Positions 1 to 7,289 of a stretch of 13,993 bases of DNA are shown piece after piece. A program made the translations under genes and the position numbers. How positions within the stretch are numbered: the first letter of the stretch is position 1; the number at the start of each line of letters is the position of its first letter. The notes below the pieces were generated by a model. That model saw only the letters and a list, made by a program, of their open reading frames with translations, ran no database searches and had not been told where the DNA came from. This DNA comes from an uncultured Oscillospiraceae bacterium (GTDB lineage Bacteria > Bacillota > Clostridia > Oscillospirales > Oscillospiraceae): the NCBI GenBank assembly GCA_934590355.1, contig CAKTOX010000034.1, positions 1 through 13,993 on the forward strand, in the 5' to 3' direction.

Positions 1-605
1 CCGGGCAGGCCGATGGACTGAACTGCGTCGATGTAGTTATGAACGGTGTGAGAGTTAACGTGGCAGGTGACGAAGTACGGGATCATTTCCAGAGCGACGG
101 ACTTAAACTTGTCGCGCCAGCCGTAGAACATACCGCCCCATACGGTCTCCTTCATTGCCATGGTGTGGTACCATGCGTCGTTCTTCTTGCCGCCGTGGAG
201 TCTGGTGTCGGCATTGAACATGCTCATGAACTGGTAGATGGTCGCGTTGACCATTGCGCGGTAGTGCCACGCGGAGCCGCGGAGAGCCTCGCCGCGCATG
301 CCTTCCATGCCGCGGTCGAACCAATGCAGAACGGGCAGATAGGTCTGGCCTACCCAGCGGTAGCGCCATACGCCCTTTGCAAAGTTAACAAGTCCGCCGT
401 ACTTCATTACGTCCATTACCATGTGGATGTAGTTATACAGCCAAATGTAATTGAAGTAGTAGAAGGTATCCTTTACGCCGCGCCATTCTCTGTGCTTGTA
501 AATGCCGGTCTTGGGCAGATAGTTCTCGCCGAGGCGGCGGCCGCCTTCTTCTGCGGTATGGGGCTTGCCATACCAAAAATCTTTTACAGCTTTCTTAAAA
601 TCCAT
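1..605 (-). CDS. Probable partner subunit of a 2-hydroxyacyl-CoA dehydratase-like complex (3' part missing)
   Basis: An open minus-strand frame starts with ATG at 605 and runs off the left edge after 201 residues without a stop. A Shine-Dalgarno GGAGGG lies about 9 nt upstream, inside the end of the preceding gene, and only 2 nt separate the two genes, so they are almost certainly translated as a pair. The visible part is soluble and unusually rich in Trp, Tyr, His and Met (for example WYGK near residue 11 and YYFNYIWLYNYIHM near residues 48-61) and has a single Cys, in VTCHVNSHTVHNYID near residue 180. I do not recognise it with certainty from sequence. The tight coupling to an HgdB/BcrC-like gene makes the second subunit of a dehydratase-family complex the best guess (inference from context). 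The C-terminal half, where a conserved cysteine-bearing region would be expected, is outside the window. Confidence 0.6.
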   Translation of the reverse strand, partial: MDFKKAVKDFWYGKPHTAEEGGRRLGENYLPKTGIYKHREWRGVKDTFYYFNYIWLYNYIHMVMDVMKYGGLVNFAKGVWRYRWVGQTYLPVLHWFDRGMEGMRGEALRGSAWHYRAMVNATIYQFMSMFNADTRLHGGKKNDAWYHTMAMKETVWGGMFYGWRDKFKSVALEMIPYFVTCHVNSHTVHNYIDAVQSIGLP

Positions 606-607
606 AA

Positions 608-1819
608 TCACTTGCCCTCCTGAATCTTCTTGATCTCGACAGATTCAACGAATGCCTGGAAGCGGGTGCGCAGCTGACCGGATGCAGTATTTATGTACTC
701 CTTCTCGATCGAGCAAACGGGGATACCGAAGTCGCGCTTGAGGACGACGGTGTCAACAACGCGCTCGTAGCTCCAGTACTCACAGAACTTGTTGGAGCAA
801 ACGATGATGCCGTCTGCGTTGTATTCCTTAACAAGGTCGGCAAGACGCTTTTTTCTCAGACGCATCTCGTCCTGAGGCATGAAGCGCGGGCAGTTGGAGG
901 TGCTGAGGTAATGACGTGCAATAGCCTGCAGAGGAGTTTCGCCCTTCTCAATGGTGATGGGCTTGCGGGACTCGACTGCGCCGTAGCAGTAACGGTCACA
1001 CACGACCTCTGCGCCGCAGCTCTCGACGAGCTTGGTGAAATCGGGGTCGTCGTTCTCGGAGCCTGCGAGCACGACCTTGCAGCGGAACGGCCACTTCTCG
1101 TCGGGCTTGCGGGTCTTCATTTCCTTTGCGGTCTCGCGCAGGTAGGGCAGAATGAGATACTTCGGGCAAACGAGGGAAACAAGCTGGATAACATGGAACT
1201 CGTAGCCGGTGATGGTCGGGTTCTCAAGCTTGCGGTAATCGCCGATCTCGTTTATGAGCTTGCAGACCTCATTGTGCTGCTTGATAGCTTCCTTGAGCGC
1301 CTTGTCAGAGACGTCGATGCCGAGGTTTTCATGCAGCGGAGTCAGGACATGAGCCTTGAGCTGATCATGGTAGTATTCATAGTCAGCCTCGGTGTTTTTG
1401 AAGGGAACGTCGGTGAACTCGCAGAAGAATTTATCGTTCTGGATGACGTCCATGTCCTTGACGGAGTCAAGATGCTTGGGCTTGATGTGCTCCTGGAAGC
1501 GGCAGGTGACGGTGCAGGTCTCGGTCGCCATCTGGGCATCGAGGAAGTTGAAGCCGCCCTCGAGTGCGCGCTCGAAAAGGCTGCGTCCGTAGTGACATAC
1601 GCGAGCGGACATATAGTAGGTCGCTATGTCGGGCGATGAACAGCGCGGTGCTCTCAGTCGAACGGAGAAGCAGCCGGGCAGGTCGAGAAGTACTTCGGGC
1701 ATGAAGTAGCAGGTGTAGCCGAGTGCATATTTGCCCTCTGCTTTTGCCTGCTTTACCAACTCGTTGTTGGCCTCCTGAAGCAGATCCTCAAAGTAAATCA
1801 GATGCTTAAGGTCTCTCAC
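608..1819 (-). CDS. 2-hydroxyacyl-CoA dehydratase-family (HgdB/BcrC-like) subunit
   Basis: The 403-residue protein has the layout of the HgdB/BcrC/HadC family, whose members bind an iron-sulfur cluster and catalyse radical dehydration of 2-hydroxyacyl-CoA or related reductions after ATP-dependent activation. Seen: GYTCYFMPEVL near 34-44, VRLRAP near 53, CHYGRSLFERALEG at 75-88, FLDAQMATETC at 92-102, DGIIVCSNKFCEYWS near 336-350, and the family-type end IPVCSIEKEY...GQLRTRFQAFVE at about 366-391. Cys75, Cys102/Cys106 and Cys341/Cys346 are candidate cluster ligands. The length fits the family (about 375-430 aa). The start is GTG at 1819 with GGGGGG about 6 nt upstream. It is the first gene of an operon with the gene at 1-605. 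No ATPase activator (HgdC-like) is in the window. The substrate cannot be told from sequence. Confidence 0.82.
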   Translation of the reverse strand: MRDLKHLIYFEDLLQEANNELVKQAKAEGKYALGYTCYFMPEVLLDLPGCFSVRLRAPRCSSPDIATYYMSARVCHYGRSLFERALEGGFNFLDAQMATETCTVTCRFQEHIKPKHLDSVKDMDVIQNDKFFCEFTDVPFKNTEADYEYYHDQLKAHVLTPLHENLGIDVSDKALKEAIKQHNEVCKLINEIGDYRKLENPTITGYEFHVIQLVSLVCPKYLILPYLRETAKEMKTRKPDEKWPFRCKVVLAGSENDDPDFTKLVESCGAEVVCDRYCYGAVESRKPITIEKGETPLQAIARHYLSTSNCPRFMPQDEMRLRKKRLADLVKEYNADGIIVCSNKFCEYWSYERVVDTVVLKRDFGIPVCSIEKEYINTASGQLRTRFQAFVESVEIKKIQEGK

Positions 1820-1888
1820 GGATAACCCCCCATTAAAAAAATTTTTGCCGTGTTTCTCAAGGCTTCTAAAGCCTCATCAATACATATT

Positions 1889-1917
1889 ATTTTAGCAAAC
1901 CGTCATATTATTGTCAA
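1889..1917 (-). promoter_or_regulatory. Sigma-A-type promoter of the dehydratase-like operon
   Basis: Read on the minus strand: TTGACA (1917-1912), a 17-bp spacer, then TAAAAT (1894-1889). This is close to consensus. The transcript would start near 1882 and carry a leader of about 60 nt, which includes a perfect 6-bp hairpin AGGCTT-TAG-AAGCCT (1874-1860). No clear terminator for the alaX-like gene upstream is visible in the 1820-1992 gap. Confidence 0.8.
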
Positions 1918-1992
1918 TTGCCTTTTGACGATAAAATCGACATTTTGAGCAGTTTTTGGTCACAAGCGACTAGACATTTGTGCAAATTGTGT

Positions 1993-3159
1993 TTAAAATG
2001 AGAAATCAATTAAAAAATCTTTAATATTCTCTGTGCACGACGTACAACTTCCCTGTATCATCTCGGGGCTGCCGCCGCCGCGTCCGGAGATGCCCGCGTT
2101 AATGGCTTTTGCCGCCTTGCGCAGGTCGATATTGCGGCTTCCGATTATGTACTTGAAGCCGGTCTCGTCGCTTCCGGAGAATACAGCCGCGACGCCCTCG
2201 CACTTTTTGACGGTCTCGTTTACGAGAAGGCGCAGCGAGGCCTCGTCCAGAATATCGTCGAACAGGCAGATGTTCCCCTGCGTCGGTACTACTTCCTCCG
2301 CTTTCATGAGCGCAAAGGCTCTGCACAGAGACGCAGACCTCGCCTTGAGCTTTTCGTTTTCGCTCAAAAGGCGCTGCACTGCGGCGGCGGTCTCGTTGCG
2401 CTTTGCTGAAAGGAGCATGGATATTTCAGTGTTGTTGCGGCTTATGACGACCTCGTTATCGTAAGCGTCAAGACCGCAGAGCATGGTTATGCGCACGCCC
2501 TCCCCGCCTCTGCGGCGGCGCTCGGAGCTGAGTATGCGCACGGTGCCAACCTCGGCGGTAGATAAAACGTGCGGGGCGCAGCAGGCGCAGATGTCGGTGT
2601 CCTCGATCTCGACTATGCGCACCTGACCGTCTATCTCCTTCTTGCTGCGGTACTCGAGATTTTTGAGTTCCTGCGCGCTCGGGAAAAAGGTCTTTACCTT
2701 GCGGTTTTCGGCAACGACGAGGTTCGCCTCACGCTCTATCTCCGCAAGCTGTTCTGCGCTCAGCTCGCCGTCAAAATCTATCGTCACGACGTCGCTTCCC
2801 ATGTGAAAGCCGACGTTGTTGTATCCGTATTTCTTATGCACGAGCCCCGACACAATATGCTCACCCGAGTGATTTTGCATTCTGCGAAAGCGCACGTCCC
2901 AGTCGATAATGCAGCTCACCTCGCTGCCGGGCTCGACGGGCCGGTTTACATAATGTATAATCTCGTCGCCGCGCTCATGCGTGTCGAAAACACGCACGCT
3001 GCCGATATAGCCGCTGTCGCCGAGCTGCCCGCCGCCCTCGGGGAAAAACGCGGTGCGGTCGAGTATGATCTCGTATCTGTCGCCGTTTTGTGCGCAGGCG
3101 GTAACTGTCGCGGTAAAGGTCTTCATGTGGCTGTCAATATAATATAGCTTTTGTGTCAT
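1993..3159 (-). CDS. Alanyl-tRNA editing protein, AlaX long form with DHHA1 domain
   Basis: Trans-editing enzyme that hydrolyses mischarged Ser-tRNA(Ala) or Gly-tRNA(Ala), related to the C-terminal editing half of AlaRS. Seen in the 388 aa: an N-terminal beta domain with FFPEGGGQLGD at about 38-48 (the AlaRS/AlaX FxxxGGGQxxD signature); the zinc and catalytic site with HSGEH at His97/His101 and CCAPH with Cys193/His197 (HxxxH plus CxxxH); a Lys/Glu-rich helical linker near 250-280; and a C-terminal DHHA1-like domain ending GRGGGSPEMIQGS at about 359-371. No aminoacylation domain precedes it, so it is a free-standing editor. The ATG at 3159 has GGAGAG about 7 nt upstream. It is transcribed divergently from the glycosyltransferase operon at 3302-5879; its promoter is not obvious. 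Confidence 0.9.
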   Translation of the reverse strand: MTQKLYYIDSHMKTFTATVTACAQNGDRYEIILDRTAFFPEGGGQLGDSGYIGSVRVFDTHERGDEIIHYVNRPVEPGSEVSCIIDWDVRFRRMQNHSGEHIVSGLVHKKYGYNNVGFHMGSDVVTIDFDGELSAEQLAEIEREANLVVAENRKVKTFFPSAQELKNLEYRSKKEIDGQVRIVEIEDTDICACCAPHVLSTAEVGTVRILSSERRRRGGEGVRITMLCGLDAYDNEVVISRNNTEISMLLSAKRNETAAAVQRLLSENEKLKARSASLCRAFALMKAEEVVPTQGNICLFDDILDEASLRLLVNETVKKCEGVAAVFSGSDETGFKYIIGSRNIDLRKAAKAINAGISGRGGGSPEMIQGSCTSCTENIKDFLIDFSF

Positions 3160-3251
3160 ATCGTACTCTCCAATGCTTTTTATTGCTCAATATAAAAATA
3201 TATCATTTTGTTTTTCATCTTTCAATAAGCAGTATGAATTTGACAAAACGC

Positions 3252-3279
3252 TTGACTTCATTTGTGCTGCGTATATAAT
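3252..3279 (+). promoter_or_regulatory. Promoter of the glycosyltransferase operon
   Basis: TTGACT (3252-3257), 16-bp spacer, TATAAT (3274-3279). The start point would be near 3286. It lies in the AT-rich gap between the divergent alaX-like gene and the membrane glucosyltransferase gene. A second TTGACA at 3240-3245 has no matching -10 box. Confidence 0.72.
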
Positions 3280-3301
3280 TAAAATGTTATAGTTGGAGGT
3301 T

Positions 3302-4936
3302 ATGCGATTTCCGCCACAAACTTTTTCGGATAAGAGAGGATGTTGTTTTTTGAATACGGATAAGTCCCGCGAAGCACAGTCGCCGCTCGACTGTATCTCA
3401 GCCGTACTTAGGCGATATATAAGCCGTTTTGATATATATGTATTTTCAAGCACCTTTGTGCTCACGTTTCTGGTGCACATGTATATGTTCACCCACAAAT
3501 TCATAAACCTCGATGATATTGACGGTCTTTGCAGAAGAATCGACCTGCTCCCTTCCGGACGTTGGCTTCTGGGCTTTGCAACCGGAATAAACGGCTATTT
3601 CAGCAGCTCGTGGCTCGGCGCACTGTTCAGCGCGTTTTATCTTGCCGTCGCTGCCGTGCTCATTATCCGCCTGCTTCGCGTCAAACGTTTTCTGCCCGCC
3701 GTGCTGATTTGCGCCTGTCTTGTATCCTTCCCCACGATAACCTCGACCTTTACATATATGTTCTGCGCAGATCAGTATATTCTTGCGCTCATGCTGTCCG
3801 TAGTTGCCGCATATATGATCAAAAAGGAAAAGTGGCTTCCGATAATTCTGGGCGGCATTGTGCTGTCCCTGTCAATGGGCATATACCAGTCATATTTTCC
3901 GCTGGCGGCCGCGCTGCTCGTTATGTCCATGCTTGTTGACGCAATAAACTCCGGATATACGAGCTTCAAGGATTTCATTATCATCGGGCTTAAATATGTC
4001 GTCGGACTTGCCGTCGGCATGATACTGTATTTTATCATTCTCAAGATATGCCTCAAAGTCAATAACGTTGAGCTCACGAACTATCAGGGCATAAGCTCGA
4101 TGGGCATGGTGACCTTTAGTGAGCTTATAGAACGCATTAAGGACGCTTACACGACTTTCATGCCGTTTTACTTTAATAAATTCACGGTTTTCGGCGTAAA
4201 TAAGACTATATTCCATAGTTTCTTTAAATACATAACCGCAGCGTCGTTTGTTTTTGATGCGATTGCCATCGTGGTCATATTTAAGCAGCGCAGGCTTTAT
4301 AAGAGTGCGTCCACTGTTGCCGCAACCGTTATTTTGCTTGCGCTCTTCCCCCTTGCATGCGACCTGATCTGCATCATGTCAGGAAGCTTTTCGGTACACC
4401 TCGTCATGGTCTTCCCAAAGGTTCTCCCTCTTATGCTGCCTGCGGTTTTGGCCTCCAACATCGACTTCCCTGCCGCCGGAGCAAAGGGCGTCGGCACAGT
4501 TGCGCTGACCTGTGCGCTGCTTTTGAGTCAATTTGCCTGCGCATATGAGTTTCTGCTTATCGACAACCGCGCGTATTTTGACATGGATCTTACCTACGAG
4601 AGCACATATGCCTTTATGACAAAGCTCACTGCCAAGATAGAGCTTCAGGAGGGCTTTACGCCGAATTCGCCTGTTGCACTCATCGGCACCGCGGATATGG
4701 GCAGCATCATTCCCAATTCCTCAATAACCGGGGTTGATGCCGGCAACATGGCTGCAAATATCTACTCACGCAGAGCTTTTTTGTCTTATTTTATTTCGTC
4801 TAACTATAATTATGCCGATCGCGACACATGGTATCCGATATCTCTGTCCGACGAATTTGCCGATATGCCGTGTTACCCGAGCGAAGGCTCGATAAAAGAG
4901 ATAGACGGCGTCATCGTTGTCAAATTCTCCGACTGA
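3302..4936 (+). CDS. Polytopic membrane glucosyltransferase, GtrII/Glucos_trans_II-like (GT-C fold)
   Basis: A polytopic membrane protein of about 544 aa. About ten hydrophobic segments are visible, from the FDIYVFSSTFVLTFLVHMY region to a last one around VALTCALLLSQFACAYEFLL, then a C-terminal soluble tail of about 110 aa. The first extracytoplasmic loop has INLDDIDGL followed by LLPSGRWLLGF; the paired acidic residues and the SGRW motif are typical of the GtrII/Glucos_trans_II family, which moves a sugar from undecaprenyl-phosphate-sugar onto a cell-surface polymer. The next gene encodes the matching GT2 enzyme 19 nt downstream, which supports the role. The start is uncertain: ATG 3302 has GGAGG only 2 nt upstream; TTG 3350 has AGAGGA at a 9-nt spacing and would give about 528 aa; TTG 3293 has no ribosome binding site. 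The acceptor polymer cannot be inferred. Confidence 0.78.
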   Translation: MRFPPQTFSDKRGCCFLNTDKSREAQSPLDCISAVLRRYISRFDIYVFSSTFVLTFLVHMYMFTHKFINLDDIDGLCRRIDLLPSGRWLLGFATGINGYFSSSWLGALFSAFYLAVAAVLIIRLLRVKRFLPAVLICACLVSFPTITSTFTYMFCADQYILALMLSVVAAYMIKKEKWLPIILGGIVLSLSMGIYQSYFPLAAALLVMSMLVDAINSGYTSFKDFIIIGLKYVVGLAVGMILYFIILKICLKVNNVELTNYQGISSMGMVTFSELIERIKDAYTTFMPFYFNKFTVFGVNKTIFHSFFKYITAASFVFDAIAIVVIFKQRRLYKSASTVAATVILLALFPLACDLICIMSGSFSVHLVMVFPKVLPLMLPAVLASNIDFPAAGAKGVGTVALTCALLLSQFACAYEFLLIDNRAYFDMDLTYESTYAFMTKLTAKIELQEGFTPNSPVALIGTADMGSIIPNSSITGVDAGNMAANIYSRRAFLSYFISSNYNYADRDTWYPISLSDEFADMPCYPSEGSIKEIDGVIVVKFSD

Positions 4937-4955
4937 TATTTTGCGGAGGTAAAAT

Positions 4956-5879
4956 ATGCTTTCAATTATTGTCCCATCGTATAACGAAGAACAAATGATA
5001 CCTATCACGGAGCAGACCATTTCAAAGCTGATGGAGCAGGAGAATATCCCCTACGAGCTGATGTTTGTAAACGACGGCTCTAAGGATAATACCTGGGATA
5101 ACATCTGTCATGCGGCAGAAAAAAATCCGAATATCGTCGGGCTGAACTTCAGCCGCAACTTCGGCAAAGAGGCCGCCATGTTCGCGGGGCTTGAAAAGGC
5201 CTCGGGCGACTGCTGCGTCATTATAGACTGCGATTTGCAGCACCCGCCCGAGAAAATAGTCGAGATGTACAGGCTTTGGGAGGAGGGCTACGAGGTCGTA
5301 GAGGGCATCAAGGACGACCGCGGCAGGGAAAGTGCTCTGCACGGTCTTTTCGCAAACACCTTTTACGGCATCATAAGTAAGATGACGGGCTTTGATATGT
5401 CCGATTCGTCCGACTTCAAGCTCCTTGACCGCAAGGTCGTGGACACACTTAATCAGATGAAGGAGCGCAATGTCTTCTTCCGCGCGCTTTCATTCTGGGT
5501 GGGCTTCAAGAAAACGACCGTTTCGTATTCCGTGCGCGAGCGCGTTGCGGGGCAGTCAAAATGGAGCACAAGGGCGCTGTTTAAATACGCCATCACGAAC
5601 ATCACATCTTTTTCCGGCTTCCCCATGCAGATAGTGACGATACTCGGCTATATCATGTTCATCGTTTCCGTCGTTTTAGGCGCGATCGCGCTTTATCAGA
5701 AGATCATAGGCTACGCCCTGAGCGGCTTCACGACGGTCATCATACTTTTGCTGTTCGGCTTCAGCATCATCATGATCAGCCTCGGCATAATCGGGCTTTA
5801 TATCTCGAAAATCTACGTCGAGTGTCAGGGTCGCCCGAGATACATCATCTCCTCCGTCTGCAACGGCAAAAAGAGCTAA
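4956..5879 (+). CDS. GtrB/CsbB-like polyprenyl-phosphate glycosyltransferase (GT2)
   Basis: Cytoplasmic-face GT2 enzyme that makes polyprenyl-phosphate sugar from a nucleotide sugar. In the 307 aa: an N-terminal GT-A domain starting LSIIVPSYNEE, with VNDGSKD near 38-44, SRNFGKEAAMFAGLE at 66-80, the metal-binding DCD (Asp91/Asp93) in IIDCDLQHPPEK, and RERVAGQSKWS at 194-204; then two membrane helices at about 223-247 and 258-283. This is the standard GtrB/DPM1-like layout and length. The ATG follows GGAGGT at 4945-4950. It is cotranscribed with the GT-C gene 19 nt upstream. No GtrA/GtcA flippase gene is adjacent. Which sugar is used is unknown. Confidence 0.88.
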   Translation: MLSIIVPSYNEEQMIPITEQTISKLMEQENIPYELMFVNDGSKDNTWDNICHAAEKNPNIVGLNFSRNFGKEAAMFAGLEKASGDCCVIIDCDLQHPPEKIVEMYRLWEEGYEVVEGIKDDRGRESALHGLFANTFYGIISKMTGFDMSDSSDFKLLDRKVVDTLNQMKERNVFFRALSFWVGFKKTTVSYSVRERVAGQSKWSTRALFKYAITNITSFSGFPMQIVTILGYIMFIVSVVLGAIALYQKIIGYALSGFTTVIILLLFGFSIIMISLGIIGLYISKIYVECQGRPRYIISSVCNGKKS

Positions 5880-5894
5880 GAAAAAAATACGCAT

Positions 5895-5925
5895 AAAAAA
5901 CACCGTTTGAAAACGGTGTTTTTTT
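5895..5925. terminator. Bidirectional intrinsic terminator
   Basis: Near-perfect palindrome: AAAAAACACCGTTT at 5895-5908 paired with its complement at 5911-5924, giving a GC-containing stem with an A-run on one side and a T-run on the other. It lies 15 bp after the GT2 stop codon and overlaps the stop codon of the convergent polymerase gene, so it probably ends both transcripts. Confidence 0.88.
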
Positions 5926-7144
5926 ATCGCCCCGGCAGCGAGCAGAACGCAAGCTCCGACGCCGTCGTGTCGCCGAGGAGACAGGCGCGGCGGATAATAT
6001 CCGCGCCGTATTTCCCGCGGAGCTTGTCCATGGCGCTGTCAATACCGCGCTGCTTATTTAGGTTTACATAATCTGTGAACATGTCTATCTGCTCCTCGTC
6101 GCCCGCGTGCACGAGCTCCAGAGTACGCAGCCCCATGCTGTGCAGGGGCGAGGAAAAATCGTGGCATTGCCGCATCAGCTCAAAGCCGTATTCATAAAGC
6201 TCCGAGGTCACGTCGGTAGCATATCTCAGGCGCATACGGTGGCTCTGCCAACTAAGCTGCGCTGACCTGAGAGCTATCTCTATCGTGCGGCACATGAGCT
6301 TTTGAGCGCGCAGGCGCTGCCCTATACTCTCGGCAAGCATGATAAGCGTCCGCCGCACCTCGGTTGCATTTTCGATGTCATACGGCAGCGTCACGCTGTT
6401 GCCGATGGATTTCGGCGGCTCCTCCTCGCCCGCCCTGCGCACCCGCGAATCGTCCATGCCGTTTGCGTAGCGCCAGAGCATTATCCCGCTTTTACCGAAA
6501 TTTTTCGCAAGCAGCTCGGGGTCGGTGCAGGCGATCTCCCCGATGGTGCGTATGCCCATGCGCGCAAGCTCGCGCCGTGTGCTGCGCCCGACCATAAGAA
6601 GCTCGGACGCCGGAAGCCGCCACACGGTTTGGCGATAGCGCTCTCTGTCTATAACGGTCACGGCGTCGGGCTTTTTATAGTCCGAGCCGAGCTTTGCAAA
6701 GACCTTGTTCCACGACACTCCCACGCTTACCGTAAGCCCCGTCTCACGCTTCACGCGGCATCGTATCTCCTGCGCGGTCGCGGCGGGGTCGGGGCAGGCA
6801 AGGCAGTTTGTTATGTCCAGCCAATTTTCGTCTATTCCGAACGGCTCGCACATATCCGTGTACTCGGCGTAAATTTCGCGCACCATCGCGGAATACTTTG
6901 CATAGCGCTCAAAATGCGGGCTCACCGTCTCAAGCTCGGGACAAAGCCGCTTTGCCTCCCAGATCGCCATACCCGTTTTCACCCCCGCTGCCTTCGCCTT
7001 TTCGTCCTTGGCAAGCACTATACCGTGTCGATCCTCCGCAGAGCCGCACACGGCAAACGGGCGTTCACCCAAACGCGGGTCGTACAGCCGCTCGACGCTT
7101 GCATAGCATGAATTTATGTCCGAATGAAGTATTGCCCTGTCCAT
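5924..7144 (-). CDS. Y-family DNA polymerase (DinB/UmuC-like translesion polymerase)
   Basis: Error-prone translesion polymerase of 406 aa. Palm motifs: ILHSDINSCYASVE at 5-18 with catalytic Asp9 and Tyr14 as probable steric gate (the D-x-N pattern is UmuC-like rather than the DMD of classic DinB), and FGIDENWLDIT at 102-112 with Asp105/Glu106. Finger and thumb regions include SVGVSWNKVFAKLGSDYKKPD at about 140-160 and the helix-hairpin-helix region GIRTIGEIA near 198-205. QIDMF at 352-356 near the C-terminus is a sliding-clamp binding motif. The start ATG at 7144 has GGAG 9 nt upstream, inside an operator-like repeat. It is divergent from an XRE/S24 repressor gene, which suggests DNA-damage induction. 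The gene could be labelled dinB; I leave the symbol empty because the N-terminal motif is mixed. Confidence 0.9.
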   Translation of the reverse strand: MDRAILHSDINSCYASVERLYDPRLGERPFAVCGSAEDRHGIVLAKDEKAKAAGVKTGMAIWEAKRLCPELETVSPHFERYAKYSAMVREIYAEYTDMCEPFGIDENWLDITNCLACPDPAATAQEIRCRVKRETGLTVSVGVSWNKVFAKLGSDYKKPDAVTVIDRERYRQTVWRLPASELLMVGRSTRRELARMGIRTIGEIACTDPELLAKNFGKSGIMLWRYANGMDDSRVRRAGEEEPPKSIGNSVTLPYDIENATEVRRTLIMLAESIGQRLRAQKLMCRTIEIALRSAQLSWQSHRMRLRYATDVTSELYEYGFELMRQCHDFSSPLHSMGLRTLELVHAGDEEQIDMFTDYVNLNKQRGIDSAMDKLRGKYGADIIRRACLLGDTTASELAFCSLPGR

Positions 7145-7150
7145 CAGTTT

Positions 7151-7167
7151 TATCTCCGTTCAAGATA
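7151..7167. promoter_or_regulatory. Operator-like site 1 (over polymerase-gene leader and ribosome binding site)
   Basis: TATCTCCGTTCAAGATA. The arms TATCT and AGATA are inverted repeats. It shares its first ten bases and the closing GATA with site 2. It covers the Shine-Dalgarno of the Y-family polymerase gene and lies just downstream of its predicted transcription start. Probable target of the adjacent XRE/S24 repressor (inference). Confidence 0.6.
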
Positions 7168-7175
7168 GTAAGGAT

Positions 7176-7204
7176 ATTATATATCTCCGTTTCGGATATG
7201 TAAA
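7176..7204 (-). promoter_or_regulatory. Promoter of the Y-family polymerase gene
   Basis: Minus strand: TTTACA (7204-7199), 17-bp spacer, TATAAT (7181-7176). The spacer is exactly operator-like site 2, so a bound repressor would block RNA polymerase directly. Confidence 0.78.
7182..7198. promoter_or_regulatory. Operator-like site 2 (fills the polymerase promoter spacer)
   Basis: TATCTCCGTTTCGGATA, with TATC and GATA at the ends and CCG/CGG inside around a TTT centre. It is the same length as site 1 and matches it in the first ten bases. It occupies all 17 bp between the -35 and -10 of the polymerase promoter. Confidence 0.65.
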
Positions 7205-7214
7205 CAGGGAATTT

Positions 7215-7229
7215 TATCTTTTTCGGATA
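7215..7229. promoter_or_regulatory. Operator-like site 3 (upstream of repressor promoter)
   Basis: TATCTTTTTCGGATA, the same TATC...GATA frame as sites 1 and 2 but two bases shorter. It lies a few bases upstream of the -35 of the repressor gene. A still shorter TATCCTGATA at 7246-7255 lies within that promoter's spacer. Confidence 0.5.
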
Positions 7230-7235
7230 TTTTAC

Positions 7236-7264
7236 TTGCGTTTTATATCCTGATACTATATAAT
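7236..7264 (+). promoter_or_regulatory. Promoter of the XRE/S24 repressor gene
   Basis: TTGCGT (7236-7241), 17-bp spacer, TATAAT (7259-7264). The spacer contains TATCCTGATA (7246-7255), a compact version of the operator-like repeats, which suggests autorepression. Confidence 0.72.
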
Positions 7265-7289
7265 AGCATTAGCAAAAAGGAGGTGCGTG

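Noticed and set aside
39..623. A 194-codon plus-strand frame at the left end.
   Set aside because: The minus-strand frame here is open over its whole length, has a good ribosome binding site and is coupled to the dehydratase-like gene; the plus frame is its shadow.
911..1639. A 242-codon plus-strand frame inside the dehydratase-like gene.
   Set aside because: It is the complement of a gene with clear family motifs, has no promoter or ribosome binding site, and its Leu/Val/Glu-rich content is typical of a shadow frame.
1920..1992. A possible terminator for the alaX-like gene (CGATTTTATCG).
   Set aside because: The stem is only four pairs, AT-rich and without a T-run in the right direction.
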